Shown here: piece after piece, positions 46,403-57,300 of the stretch
Layout: every line of letters starts with the position of its first letter
Position numbering within the stretch: the stretch's first letter is position 1
Source of the DNA: Verrucomicrobiia bacterium
GTDB lineage: Bacteria; Verrucomicrobiota; Verrucomicrobiia; Verrucomicrobiales; Akkermansiaceae
Direction: 5' to 3'
DNA: 64,000 nt
Assembly (NCBI GenBank): GCA_030432565.1
Contig: JAUIGV010000007.1
Location: 124,001-188,000, forward strand
Notes under the pieces: model-generated
Seen by the model: the letters and a program-made list of their open reading frames with translations, nothing else
What the model was told of the DNA's origin: nothing
Database searches by the model: none
Made by a program: the position numbers and the translations under genes

Positions 46403-49400
46403 ATGAAAGCCATTTTCACCATTCTCACTCTCCTCCTCGTCGTTCAGTCAGCCCGTGCTGCTCAAATTGGTCCCCTTCACTATGCCATCGATTCTGAGGA
46501 AATCACAATCAATAGCTGCGACCGGAACACCAGCGGAGAAGTCGTCATTCCAGACGAAATCGACGGCCTCCCCGTTACCGCCATCCACCACTTCGCTTTC
46601 TATGATTCCCGCCAGCTCACAAAGATCACCATTCCGGCTTCCGTGCAATGGATCGGCAACGGAGCCTTCCGCAACTGCACACAACTGGAAAGCATCAATC
46701 TTCCCGTCGGCCTCATCTCGCTGGAGTCGGACCTTTTTGCAGGTTGCGCCAAACTCAACGAACTCATCCTCCCACAGGGACTGACCCACATCCAATCCGG
46801 TGCCCTCTACGATTGCCGCTCCTTGGACGGCGTCATTATCCCCGAAACAGTCACGACCATCGGCATGATGGCCTTTGCCGGATGTCACTCTCTCACCGAA
46901 ATCACTATTCCCGACAGCGTCACCACTGTGGGGAGAAGACTCTTCGAGGATTGCCGGGAGCTCACCAGCATCACCATGGGCAAAAAAGTCAATACTCTCA
47001 GCCCCGAATCCTTCAACGGATGCAGCAAGCTCACCCGTCTGGTCGTCGATCCCGAGAACCCAACCTACACCACCCAGGACAACGTTCTCTTCAACAAGGA
47101 TCAGACCGAGCTCATCCTCTACCCCGAAGCTCTTTCGGGTTCATACGTGATTCCGGACAGCGTCACCCAGATTCAAGCCGAAGCCTTCGGCAGATGCCAG
47201 GGCTTAACCGAAATCACCATCGCAGAAGGCATCACCGACATTCCCAACTTCCTTTTCGTCGACTGCAACAACTTGGAGCAAATCACCCTCCCGTCTTCCA
47301 TCGAATCCATTGGACAAGGCGCATTCAAAGGTTGTTCCAGGCTGCAGGAAATCAACCTCGAAGAAGGGATCACCAGCATCGGTGCTTCAGCCTTCGAAAA
47401 TTGTGACACCCTTACCTCCATCAAGATTCCCACCACCCTGACCCAGCTTAGCAACAATCTCTTCTACGGTTGCCAAAGCCTCGCCAACCTCACCCTTCAC
47501 GACGATATCACCAGCCTGGGAAACTCCACTTTCGAAAATTGCTCAGCCCTCACCACCTTCCACTTCCCGGCGAAGGTCACCAACCTCGGCAGCAGAACCT
47601 TCTCCCGCTGTCATCAACTCACCTCGGTCACTCTGCCTGAAGGAATCACCCACATTGGGACGGGCTCTTTTTCCTCATGCTCCAACCTCACCACCATTCA
47701 CCTTCCGGAGAGCATCACCAACATTTATTCTGAAGCCTTTAGCTACTGTCCCAAACTCTCTTCGATCGACCTCCCCGACAACCTGCAACGCCTCGATTCG
47801 CAAGCCTTCAAATCTTGCACCAGCCTGACCAGCATCACCCTCCCGGGCACTCTCATTTCTCTCGGGTCCAGGGTCTTCCAATATTGCGAAGGCCTCACCG
47901 AAATCACCCTCGAGGAAGGCCTCACCACCACCGGCAACGAGACCTTTGCCTCCCTCTTCAACCTCACCACCGTCAGTCTTCCCAGCACCCTCACCACGAT
48001 TGGATCCAAGGCCTTCTCCGGTTGCCCCAAGCTCAGCCGCATCAACTTCCCTCCCAATCTGACCACCATCGGAGCAGAAGCCTTCTACCACTGCAGAGGC
48101 CTCACCTTTCTCTCCTTCCCTGACAGTGTGACCGCGATTCAATACAAGGCGTTCGCCTACTGCTCGAGCCTGACGTCCGTCATCCTTCCTCCCAACCTCT
48201 CCCAACTGGGGGAAGACGTCTTTTTGGCAAGTCCTGCCATCACCTCCATTCGCATCGCCCCCGGAAACCCCACCTTCTCCGTGGTCAATGAATCCCTCAT
48301 TCGGAACAACACCCTCATCTTTTTTCCCCCCGCTCGTTCCGGCGGCTACACCATCCCGGAAGACGTCACCAGAATTGCCGCTTACGCCTTCAGAGGAAGC
48401 TCGAAACTCACCCACCTCATCATCCCGGAAGGAATCACCGCCATCGAAACCGGAGCCTTCATCTCTTGCCCGGAACTCACCTCGGTGATCCTTCCCGAGA
48501 GCCTCGCCTCCATCGGCCACAGCGCATTCGCCGACTGCGTAAGTCTCGCCACGGTCACGCTCCCCAAAAGTCTCACCAGCATCGGCGACAGCGCCTTCAG
48601 GCGTTGTGAAAGCCTCACCCAGCTCACCCTTCCCCCCAATGTCACCCACCTCGGCAGATCCGCATTTGCCTTCTGCAACAACCTCCAAAACATTACCCTC
48701 AACGAAAATCTGACCCGCATCAACGACAAGACCTTCTACCAATGTGCGGCCCTCTCAAACCTCACCATTCCCACCTCCGTCACCACCATTGGCTACGAGG
48801 CCTTCCACCATTGCCATGGCCTCAAATCCCTCAACCTGACTCCGGGGAATCTGCAATCGATCTACAACGAAGCCTTTAGCTCGTGCACCAACTTACGATC
48901 CGTCGATATCCCCGAAGGCCTCACCCTGCTAGGCGACTCTGCTTTCGCCAATTGCGAGAGCCTCACGCACCTGACCCTACCTTCCACTCTTCGCCATGCC
49001 GGACGCACCGTCTTCAGCTCCTGCGAATCCTTGACCGCAGTCACCCTCCCTGAAGGCATTCAATCCCTCGGCGACTATTTCTTCAATTCCTGCATCGCTC
49101 TCGAGACCATCACGCTTCCTTCCACTCTCACCAATCTTCCGTACGGAACGTTCGCATACTGCTCCAGCCTTCGCGATATCACCCTCCCCGATGGTCTCGA
49201 AACCCTGGGATCGGCCACCTTTGCTGGTTGCACCAGCCTTTCCGAAATCACCATTCCCGGGTCCGTCCAGACCATCCGCTCCAGAGCCTTCTTCAACTGC
49301 ACCAGTCTGAAAACAGTCACCTTCAACGAGGGACTCCAACGCATCGAAGATCATGCCTTCTACGGCTGCACCAATTTGGTCGAACTCACCTTCCCCGAGT

Positions 49401-52006
49401 CCCTTCTCGAAATCCATGTTGGGTCCTTCATGAATTGCGAATCCCTCACCTCCGTGACCCTCCCCGAAGGCCTCACTCTCATCGGAGGTGGAGCCTTCGC
49501 GAAGAACCCCAATCTCCTCTCGGCCTCCATCCCCGCCAGTGTGACCGAGATCGGAAACAATGCCTTTGGAGAGAACTCCGGACAAACCGCCATCACCGTG
49601 GCCTCCGGAAGCAGTAGCTTCTCGTCAGACGATGGTGTCCTTTTCAATGCCGATCGCACGGTCCTCATCCGCTACCCCGTCGGCAAAGCCGGACCCTACC
49701 TCATTCCGGATACCGTGACTTCTCTCGGCTACCGTTCCTTCCAGAACTGCCAGGCCCTGACCGCCATCACCACACCTTCCACTCTGACCATCATCCCGGA
49801 AAACACCTTCTCAGATTGCACCGCGCTGACCCACGTCACCCTCCAACAAGGACTCACCGAAATTGGCGATCATGCCTTCCAAAGGTGCGAAAGCCTGACC
49901 GCTGTCAACCTCCCTCCGGGTGTGACCACAATCGGCAATGACACCTTCTCAGAATGCTCTGGCCTGACCACCATCACCCTCCCCGAGGGATTCACCACCA
50001 TCGGCTTCCGCGCCTTTTCCAAATGCTTCAACCTGACCTCCATCAACCTTCCCGAAGGAATGACCTCCATCGGACAAGCCGCCTTCCACGAATGCTCGGG
50101 CCTCACCGTCCTCTCCCTTCCCGAAGGCCTCACCAGGATTTCCATCTCCACCTTTTCCATGTGCACAAGTCTTGAGAGAGTCACCCTTCCCTCATCCATC
50201 AGAGAGGTCGGCCCCAGCGCCTTTTCAGGATGCGCCAATCTCGCCACGCTTGAGCTCAATGAAGGATTGGAAACCATCACCTCGCGGGCCTTCTCGGAAT
50301 GCACCGCCCTTGAAACCATCACCTTCCCTTCGACCGTGGGGAACTTTACCAGCACCTCCCTCAACGGATGCTCCAATCTCGTCTCAATCTTTGTTTCTCC
50401 GGACAATCTCACCTATGCCAGCCACGATGGCGTCCTCTTCGACAAGGACATGACCACCCTCATTCGCTGCCCCGAAGCTCGGGCCGGAAAGTATATCATC
50501 CCGGAAGGGGTCATCTCCCTCCAGGGCGGCTTCTCCTGGTGGGAAGGTGGCTCCAATGGGGCCTTCTCGGAATGCCGACACCTCACTGAAATCATCCTTC
50601 CCCAGAGCCTCACTGCCATCACTCGGAGCTCCTTCGAAAACTGCATCTCACTGACCAAGGTGATCATCCCTCCTTCCGTGGAATCGATCGCATCCAGCGC
50701 CTTCCGGAATTGCGAAAGCCTCGCCAGCGTTGAATTCTCCGAGGGGTTGAAGACGATCGACTCGGGCGCCTTCCGGAACTGCATCGCTCTCACCGAAGTT
50801 CACCTTCCCTCGACCGTTGAAAGCATCAGTCTCACCTCCTTCTACGACTGCTCCGCCATCGAAGCAATTGAGGTCCACGAAGACAACTCCCACTACCTCG
50901 ATCACGATGGCGTTCTCTTCGAAGCAAACCTCACCACCCTTGTCTTTTACCCCATGCCCCGGGAGGGCGACTACACTGTTCCGGAAGGAGTCCAATTCCT
51001 CAGCGAATACACCTTCATCAACTGCCCCAACCTCACCGGCATCTTCCTTCCCTCGACTCTTGAAAGCACCGAGAGCACCTTCAGTTACAGCTCCACCCAA
51101 CACCCCTTCCTGAATTGCCCCCGCCTGGACTCCATTCGTGTCGCTTCCGGAAATCCCAACTTCACCAGCAAGGATGGCGTCCTCTTCAATGGCGATCGGA
51201 CCACCCTGATCCGCTTCCCCGAAGGAAAATCAGGCCGCTACACCATCCCTGATGGCGTCGTCGCTCTTGGCAAAATCTATTACAACTACGCCGATTGCGG
51301 AGTCGGAGGGGGCTACTTCTGGGGTTGGGACGATGATGCAATCTTTCTCGATAACGGCTCCCCCTTCATGAACTGCCGGCATCTGACCTCCGTGGTCATC
51401 CCGGCCAGTGTCTCCGACACCGCGGACCAACTCTTCGAGAATTGTGAATCCCTCCAGGCCGCCATCTTCCTCGGTGACGCCCCCTACTACAGCTACTACG
51501 GCTATTTTCAAAACATCTCACCTCACTACACCACCTTCTTCCTCAGCTGCGCCGAAGGGTTCACCACTCCCGAATGGGCCGGTCATCCCTCCGCTGTCCT
51601 GGAAGAATCCGGCTGCCCCGCCGCCTCGTGGCTCGTTGAACACGACATGCCCTACAACACCTACCTCAACCAGGACCTGAATGGCGACGGAGTCTCCCTC
51701 CTCACGGCGTATGCCCTCGGCCTTGATCCACGTGACAACCTGAGCGGTCGCCTGCCTGCCCCGGTGGTTAGCGGCGACTCCCTCAACCTCTCCTTTCCCG
51801 CCGCCGCCAATGGCATCACCTACACCGTCGAGACAAGCACCGACCTGCAACACTGGACGACCGACGGCGTCACCGTCTCCAATCGCGATCCACTCCAGCA
51901 GCGAACCGCCTCCGCCCCACTCGATGCCCCCCGCCGCTTCCTGCGTTTGGTCGTGACCATGAGCCGGCCCCGCCCGACCTCTCCTACCGGGTCCGCGAGC
52001 AAATGA
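46403..52006 (+). CDS. Giant secreted BspA-like LRR_5 protein
   Basis: This 1867-residue protein has a signal peptide (MKAIFTILTL to QSARA). Almost the whole length is made of roughly 23-residue LRR_5/BspA-type repeats (pattern LTSITIPxSVTxIGxxAFxGC), by rough count more than sixty, stacked into a long solenoid. Six inserts of the form NPTF--DGVLFN-D-T-LIRYP-GK-G-Y-IPD-V break the solenoid near nucleotides 47050, 48250, 49590, 50390, 50870 and 51130. It closes with the island C-terminal domain (YTVETSTDLQHWTTDG), as in the short LRR_5 protein. It is probably a long extracellular fibre for adhesion or capture of host or particle surfaces. The repeat-rich DNA is prone to expansion and loss of repeats. 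Confidence 0.88.
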   Translation: MKAIFTILTLLLVVQSARAAQIGPLHYAIDSEEITINSCDRNTSGEVVIPDEIDGLPVTAIHHFAFYDSRQLTKITIPASVQWIGNGAFRNCTQLESINLPVGLISLESDLFAGCAKLNELILPQGLTHIQSGALYDCRSLDGVIIPETVTTIGMMAFAGCHSLTEITIPDSVTTVGRRLFEDCRELTSITMGKKVNTLSPESFNGCSKLTRLVVDPENPTYTTQDNVLFNKDQTELILYPEALSGSYVIPDSVTQIQAEAFGRCQGLTEITIAEGITDIPNFLFVDCNNLEQITLPSSIESIGQGAFKGCSRLQEINLEEGITSIGASAFENCDTLTSIKIPTTLTQLSNNLFYGCQSLANLTLHDDITSLGNSTFENCSALTTFHFPAKVTNLGSRTFSRCHQLTSVTLPEGITHIGTGSFSSCSNLTTIHLPESITNIYSEAFSYCPKLSSIDLPDNLQRLDSQAFKSCTSLTSITLPGTLISLGSRVFQYCEGLTEITLEEGLTTTGNETFASLFNLTTVSLPSTLTTIGSKAFSGCPKLSRINFPPNLTTIGAEAFYHCRGLTFLSFPDSVTAIQYKAFAYCSSLTSVILPPNLSQLGEDVFLASPAITSIRIAPGNPTFSVVNESLIRNNTLIFFPPARSGGYTIPEDVTRIAAYAFRGSSKLTHLIIPEGITAIETGAFISCPELTSVILPESLASIGHSAFADCVSLATVTLPKSLTSIGDSAFRRCESLTQLTLPPNVTHLGRSAFAFCNNLQNITLNENLTRINDKTFYQCAALSNLTIPTSVTTIGYEAFHHCHGLKSLNLTPGNLQSIYNEAFSSCTNLRSVDIPEGLTLLGDSAFANCESLTHLTLPSTLRHAGRTVFSSCESLTAVTLPEGIQSLGDYFFNSCIALETITLPSTLTNLPYGTFAYCSSLRDITLPDGLETLGSATFAGCTSLSEITIPGSVQTIRSRAFFNCTSLKTVTFNEGLQRIEDHAFYGCTNLVELTFPESLLEIHVGSFMNCESLTSVTLPEGLTLIGGGAFAKNPNLLSASIPASVTEIGNNAFGENSGQTAITVASGSSSFSSDDGVLFNADRTVLIRYPVGKAGPYLIPDTVTSLGYRSFQNCQALTAITTPSTLTIIPENTFSDCTALTHVTLQQGLTEIGDHAFQRCESLTAVNLPPGVTTIGNDTFSECSGLTTITLPEGFTTIGFRAFSKCFNLTSINLPEGMTSIGQAAFHECSGLTVLSLPEGLTRISISTFSMCTSLERVTLPSSIREVGPSAFSGCANLATLELNEGLETITSRAFSECTALETITFPSTVGNFTSTSLNGCSNLVSIFVSPDNLTYASHDGVLFDKDMTTLIRCPEARAGKYIIPEGVISLQGGFSWWEGGSNGAFSECRHLTEIILPQSLTAITRSSFENCISLTKVIIPPSVESIASSAFRNCESLASVEFSEGLKTIDSGAFRNCIALTEVHLPSTVESISLTSFYDCSAIEAIEVHEDNSHYLDHDGVLFEANLTTLVFYPMPREGDYTVPEGVQFLSEYTFINCPNLTGIFLPSTLESTESTFSYSSTQHPFLNCPRLDSIRVASGNPNFTSKDGVLFNGDRTTLIRFPEGKSGRYTIPDGVVALGKIYYNYADCGVGGGYFWGWDDDAIFLDNGSPFMNCRHLTSVVIPASVSDTADQLFENCESLQAAIFLGDAPYYSYYGYFQNISPHYTTFFLSCAEGFTTPEWAGHPSAVLEESGCPAASWLVEHDMPYNTYLNQDLNGDGVSLLTAYALGLDPRDNLSGRLPAPVVSGDSLNLSFPAAANGITYTVETSTDLQHWTTDGVTVSNRDPLQQRTASAPLDAPRRFLRLVVTMSRPRPTSPTGSASK

Positions 52007-52143
52007 ACTGAAGCCACCCACCCGCCAGACCCTCAAAGCCATGAACAGTCCATCATTAAAAATCCACCATCTCCAGACCAATAGGCCGGGCGAGCGATGG
52101 GAAGACACGAAGCGGGTGCCGACTGATTTTTTTGGAGAAACCT

Positions 52144-52168
52144 GATACTTTCTCCCGCTCTTTCGCGA
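52144..52168 (+). promoter_or_regulatory. Decayed island promoter element before the sulfotransferase remnant
   Basis: GATACTTTCT, then CCCGCTCTTT, then CGCGA followed by ATGTCTG. It aligns base for base in spacing with the element at 62674-62698 before the intact sulfotransferase, with GAC changed to GAT and CGCGC to CGCGA, as expected for decay together with its gene. Confidence 0.5.
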
Positions 52169-52178
52169 ATGTCTGCAC

Positions 52179-52248
52179 GACGGGCCATGATGCCCGACAG
52201 CGAAAGCAATCCAACCATCGCCGCCCCCTCCCCCCCAGGGGCGGCGAT
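52179..52248 (+). promoter_or_regulatory. Two-hairpin leader, copy before the sulfotransferase remnant
   Basis: Hairpin I: GACGGGC (52179-52185), loop CATGAT, GCCCGAC (52192-52198). Hairpin II: ATCGCCGCCCC (52217-52227) with GGGGCGGCGAT (52238-52248). Both hairpins and the linker GCAATCCAACC recur at 62709-62787. Base changes in hairpin I keep most pairs. The T run after hairpin II is weaker here. Confidence 0.55.
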
Positions 52249-52276
52249 TGTTCGGGTTTTCTCTGCTTCCCGCTCG

Positions 52277-52489
52277 ATAAAATATCACTTCATTTCCGGC
52301 CGTGCCCGCTCCGGGTCCACCCTGACCTCCACCCATATGCGCCAGAACCCTCGCTTTCATGCCGTTATTTCCAGTCCGGTTGCCGGACTCATGGAGGGCA
52401 TCCTTTCCAAGGTCTCTGCCGGCACCGAAATGACCGGCATGGCCAACGAGAAACAACGCGCCCGCATCTGCATTTGGAAACTCTTGTGA
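52277..52489 (+). pseudogene. Truncated sulfotransferase remnant
   Basis: The translation HFISGRARSGSTLTS, then MRQNPRFHAVISSPVAGLME, is almost the same as the first 60 residues of the sulfotransferase at 62851-63675. The start codon has become ATA (52277-52279), homology ends after RARI, and a TGA closes the frame at 52487-52489, so about three quarters of the gene are missing. The upstream promoter element and two-hairpin leader are also duplicated. The PAPS-binding loop is changed (GLPRSGSTL to GRARSGSTL). Non-functional. Between 52490 and 52613 I see only the presumed leader of the next gene. Confidence 0.88.
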
Positions 52490-52613
52490 CCTCAGGCGCG
52501 GGGGCAGAAGACAACGGTGGCCTGAATTCCACATCGCACCAATCAAGAGATAAATTGACCCTTCACGCATCATTTCGGAAGAAAGAACCGAAAACGAGTC
52601 GAACAATCCCAAT

Positions 52614-54143
52614 ATGAAAATGCTTTACCTAAAGTCACTCCTTGTAATTGCCATGGTCTTTACGTGCTCATATGGCGCGTCCGGGAAGGAATTTGCCGGA
52701 GAGAGGACATCGTGGCACGGATTCCACCGCTTCGATTTCCTCATGAATCCTGCCACGCTGTCGGTCTCATCATTCAAGCCCCTTGCGGAGGAAGGAACCG
52801 GAGCGTCCCACCAGATGGAAGGGGCAATCCGCTGTGTCGTGGTCGTGCCGGAGAAGGCCGCACAAGGAAGGCCTTGGTCGTGGCGGGGCCGTTATTTCGA
52901 TCACGAACCGCAGGTCGAAATTGAATTACTCAAACGGGGATTTCACATCTGCTTCGTCCAATCCGACGAAATCCGGCATTGGGATGCCTGGTACACCTTT
53001 CTAACCGGGACTCACAACCTTTCATTGAAGCCCGGCTTTGTGGGAATGAGCGGGGGCGGGCGCAACTCCTTCACTTGGGCCACGAGCTACCCTGACCGCG
53101 TTTCCTGTATTTATGCCGACAACCCATTAATCACCCGGGAAGCGCTCATGAAACTCGATCAACTGTGCGAGCGGGACATTCCCCTGTTGCACATCTGCGG
53201 CAGTCTTGACCCGCTGACCCCGAACCACACCCTGCCGATCGAGAGCATCTACCAACGCCTGGGCGGGAGGATCTCCGTCATCATCAAGGACGGTGCCGGG
53301 CATCATCCCCACAGCCTGCGCGATCCCACTCTTATCGCAGACTTCATGACCAGGAGTTTGGAAGCGGCAACCCCCGCCCCGGCATTCGTTGGGAAGGGTT
53401 TCACGAGGTCGTCCTTCTACCGCACGACGGACCGATATTTCGAACTCCCGAGCGAAGACCTCTATGTCACGATGCGCGGTGCTGAATTTGAACCAACCTA
53501 CGACCAATTCCAGTTCACGCCGGAAGGTAGAAGCGGCACTGTCGATGTCATCGTGCCCAAAGCGGCAGCACCCGGAAAGCCCTGGGTTCTCAGGGCGGAT
53601 CCGGTTCCAAGAGAAGCTGCAGTCGATTTCGCTTTGCTTTCGAGAGGCTTTCACATTGTCCGCGCTCCCCGTCCCAGGGAGCCAGGCGTCACGCTCTTTG
53701 AGGAATGGCAGGCGCTCCATGACTACCTTTCTGATCATGATTTCTCCCCCAAGGCCGTTATGGAATGCGCTGGTGCAGCGGCCCGGGAAATCTACCGCTG
53801 GGCGATCGCAAATCCGGGCAAGGTCAGTTTGGTTTACGGAGAGAATCCGGTGCTGTGCCCCTCTCTGGCGAAGCCACAGAACCTTCCCGACCTTTCCCCT
53901 CTGGCCAAGGCCGGGGTTCCCATTCTGCATCATTGCGGGAGCCTGGATCCATGGCTGAAGAGCCAAACAGGAATGGTTCAAAAACAATACGAGGCTCTGG
54001 GCGGAAAAATCACAGTGATCATTAAGAAAGGTAACGGGCACTACCCTCTCGGACCTGATGATCCCCAGAAGGTTTCGAAATTGATCACTCAGGCTGCGGA
54101 AGTCCCACCCTCGTTAGACTCTTCAGACCGCAAGGACGAGTGA
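52614..54143 (+). CDS. Secreted tandem alpha/beta-hydrolase, second domain inactive
   Basis: This 509-residue protein has a signal peptide (MKMLYLKSLL to SYGASG). Two homologous alpha/beta-hydrolase domains follow, about 65-250 and 305-500. The first has a full triad: nucleophile in FVGMSGGGRN (Ser146), Asp199 in CGSLDPL, and His230 in GAGHHPH. The second keeps Asp445 (CGSLDPW) and His476 (GNGHYPL), but the nucleophile elbow reads ECAGAAARE, so Ser is replaced by Gly; it should be catalytically dead. Likely an esterase or peptidase of the prolyl-oligopeptidase-like group, with the second domain for structure or substrate binding. It sits between the sulfotransferase remnant and kinase 2 (convergent) and has no island promoter element that I can see. 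Confidence 0.75.
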   Translation: MKMLYLKSLLVIAMVFTCSYGASGKEFAGERTSWHGFHRFDFLMNPATLSVSSFKPLAEEGTGASHQMEGAIRCVVVVPEKAAQGRPWSWRGRYFDHEPQVEIELLKRGFHICFVQSDEIRHWDAWYTFLTGTHNLSLKPGFVGMSGGGRNSFTWATSYPDRVSCIYADNPLITREALMKLDQLCERDIPLLHICGSLDPLTPNHTLPIESIYQRLGGRISVIIKDGAGHHPHSLRDPTLIADFMTRSLEAATPAPAFVGKGFTRSSFYRTTDRYFELPSEDLYVTMRGAEFEPTYDQFQFTPEGRSGTVDVIVPKAAAPGKPWVLRADPVPREAAVDFALLSRGFHIVRAPRPREPGVTLFEEWQALHDYLSDHDFSPKAVMECAGAAAREIYRWAIANPGKVSLVYGENPVLCPSLAKPQNLPDLSPLAKAGVPILHHCGSLDPWLKSQTGMVQKQYEALGGKITVIIKKGNGHYPLGPDDPQKVSKLITQAAEVPPSLDSSDRKDE

Positions 54144-54303
54144 CATATTACTCCAACGATTGGTTCGGGCATCCGTGAACCTGGCGGAGCACGGGAGGTG
54201 TCAGATTAAAGGATCCTGACCTCTAAACCCACCGGGGGGAAAGTCGGCGTCTCTCTCCACGCTCCGCCCACATTCCCTCTGGATTTCGGAGCAATAAAAC
54301 AAC

Positions 54304-57300
54304 TTATTCAAGGGTCACTGCATAAAGGACGGGATTTGCCTTTTTGCCAGCGGAGACGAACTCAATATGACTGATCTTCTTCCCGGAGCGATTCTCCCAC
54401 GTCATTTGGGTCAGTCCAAGGGTTGCTTGCCGACTGTTGGCGCGGAAAGGGTGGGTCCAGGCGATGCCCTCCAAGTTGACGGTTTCCTGCGCAGGACGTT
54501 CACTGAGCCACAAACCAGCCACGTCGCGCCCTAGGACCATCTCCTCCTCTTCGAAGCCTGATCCATCTTCAAAGTGCATGCGATAGCGGGCAATCACCAC
54601 CCCAGGGTCATCCGCCACCGTTCGGGCTCCATGAAGGAAATGAATCTTGCGGCAGCTGCGCCCGACCGGAATCTCCACTTTTGCAGGGGTATCCGATTCC
54701 GTGCCGTCCTCCGAAGCGTCAGAACCGGAGTCCCCGCCTTTAAGCTGGATCCATCCCCGCAGATCGAAGGACGGTCCGCCCTTGGGATCGAAGCTCTCTG
54801 GCAGTCTCTCGAGGGCCACGGCAGGAGAACCAGGGCGAGGCGGATTCTTCTCATAGAGGCTCGAGGTGTAGACCTCCCCAAGATCGAGGCATTGGGGATC
54901 GAGGCCGGGATCGCGGGGCGGGACGCCCTCGACCTGATCGAGAAGCCTCAGGGCCTCCTCTTCCCGGCCCGAGGAGTAAAGGATCCAGGCCTTGCGCCGC
55001 CACCACTTCTTTCTTTGTCGTACTTTCACCGGCTCGAAGGAACCGGCCAGCGGCGCAAGGATGCGATCAATGGCTTCGATGGTCTCGGCGGGCCCGCCAA
55101 AGGTCCAGTGGAGAAAGGCGGCTTCTGCGTCAGAGAATTTCCCGCTCGCACTCAAGCCGGCCTCATCCGGAAAAGGATGTTCTCCGAGGGCGACTTCCAG
55201 GTCAAAGGAGACGTCGGAACTGTTCGGCCCTGACTGATGCACCTCGACCGCAAGCACGTTTTCGCCGAGACGCAGATGATGGCGGCCGGTCAGGCAAGGG
55301 ATGAAGGTATGCTCCTGCTCCCTTCCCACGGCGGAAAGCGCCCGTTTCTGATCATCGATCTTACCCACGGGCATGTTCGAGCGGAGAATTTCCTGCCCGT
55401 TCAGATAGACCACCGCCCCATCGTCGCGGAGCAGGCTCAGGATGAGCGCACCGGGGACCAGTTCCGTTTGGTTCGGGTCGTATTGAAAGCGATGTCGAAA
55501 ATAAAAGGCCATCCGCTCGGCCCCCTCGGGGCCTTTTCGGAGAACAGTCACTTCTCCATCTTCCCCATTCCGGCTGAACCCGAGGCGGGCCCGACCATCA
55601 GCCCAATCTTCGTCCGCAAACCCCGGCTCCTGCCACCCCACCGGGACCGACGAGTCAGGGTCGTCGAAGTATTTCCAGAAGGCCCCCTTGGGAACCACGA
55701 TCTCTTTTCGCCCGAACTCCACCCAATTGGCAAACAGCTCTCCGGACTCCTCGGCCGGAGGCCACCAATCAGCCTCGGCGACCATTTTCGAGCGTTCCAA
55801 GATGGCCTGCCTCATCAGCCCGAGGGCCGCCGCGCCCTGTCCCGCGTCCCGCAAGTCCACCGACTGCTTCTCCAGCGCTTCGCACTGACTCTCGACAGTG
55901 ATTCGCGTGAGACGACCTTTGATTTCGGTAACCAGGTTGCGGGACCCTCCATCCTCAGGCTGCAACGAGGCGGCCACTTGGGCATGGTAACGAGCCCGTT
56001 CAAGATTTCCGATTGGATCGCCGTCTTGCATTGCCGCGAGAGAGCGGGCCAGCTCCAAATGAGCGGGATGATGACCGGGCGCCATCCGGATCACCTCCCG
56101 CAAACTTTCCAGGACGGGCTCTCCAGCCAAGGTCCGGTCCTGCATGCGGTGACGGACATACTGGGATGTCGTCACCTCGGAAAAAGGCGAAATCGAACGC
56201 GTCTCCGGTGACTCGTAGAACCATCGGACATAACGACCGTAAAACTCATCTCCCTTTACCGCCTCGCGGGCCCGTTTTTCCAATTGTTTCCCTTCTTCGT
56301 GATCCACCTCGACCACGCGGTTGGAGTCATCAATTCGCAGGCCCACCACCCCCTCGATCCAGCCCGGGAGCCATTCCGGCACCTTGCGTTTGGGAAAGCG
56401 CGGAAGCTCCCACAATCTCACTTTGGAGTCGAGTCCGACAGTGAGTGCTCGATTTCCACTTGGACCAAAGGTGGCATATCGAGACTGTCCGTCATGCTCC
56501 ATCGGTTCGCTGAGGGGGAACCCTGTCGCGGCATCCCACACGCGGTCCATGCCGTCATCCGAGGCCGTGATGATCCTTTCACCCCACAGGTCGAAGGCGA
56601 CGTGATTGACCCAGGATTCGTGTTGCATCGGCACTCCCACCGGCTCGCCGGTGGTCGCGTCCCAAACCCGCGCCGTTCCGTCCCGGGAAGCGGTGGCAAT
56701 CCATCTTTCTTCCCCGGGACTGAAGGTACCGTAGGTGACTTCCTCCCCGTGCTTCATGGGTGGCCAGATCAACTGCCGACCGGTGGCAGTTTCCCAGACC
56801 CGAGCGGTGTGGTCATTGGAAGTCGTGAGAATCCGCGTGTCGTCTGCGCTGAAGCAAACACTCCTCACATAATCGGTGTGGCCTTCCTGACCGTAGTCCC
56901 CATCGAGCCGCCGGACCAAATCGCCGGTGTGGGCGTCCCACAGCAACACTTCGTTTGCCGAGGAAAGGGTGGCCACCAGACTGCCGTCGTGGCTTTGGGC
57001 CACCGCGTCGACCATCGTCTTGGTGAGCCGCAGGTCGGTCTCGAAGAAGGTGGGCGGAGTCTCTTCCCCGGGATTCCAGAGGAAAGGAGGACCCCCGCCC
57101 GCCGCATTCAGGACCTCCCAACCGTTCCCCCCATCCCGCGGTGGCACGAAGGTGGCGAATCCCACATATCCGCTTTCCAGGGAATCCTTTCGTTTCCAGG
57201 TGCCGGTGTCCCAAACCCGCACTCCCCCGCCCGGAGAGGCCCAGGTCGCAAGAAGAAGGGACCCGTCCGGACTGTAGTCAACCCATTCGACGACCGAATC

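Noticed and set aside
54144-54303. Possible terminator hairpin between the hydrolase gene and kinase 2 (GAGG..GTCAG with CTGACCTC near 54200)
   Set aside because: The stem is short with a two-base bulge and is not followed by a T run, so I do not call it.
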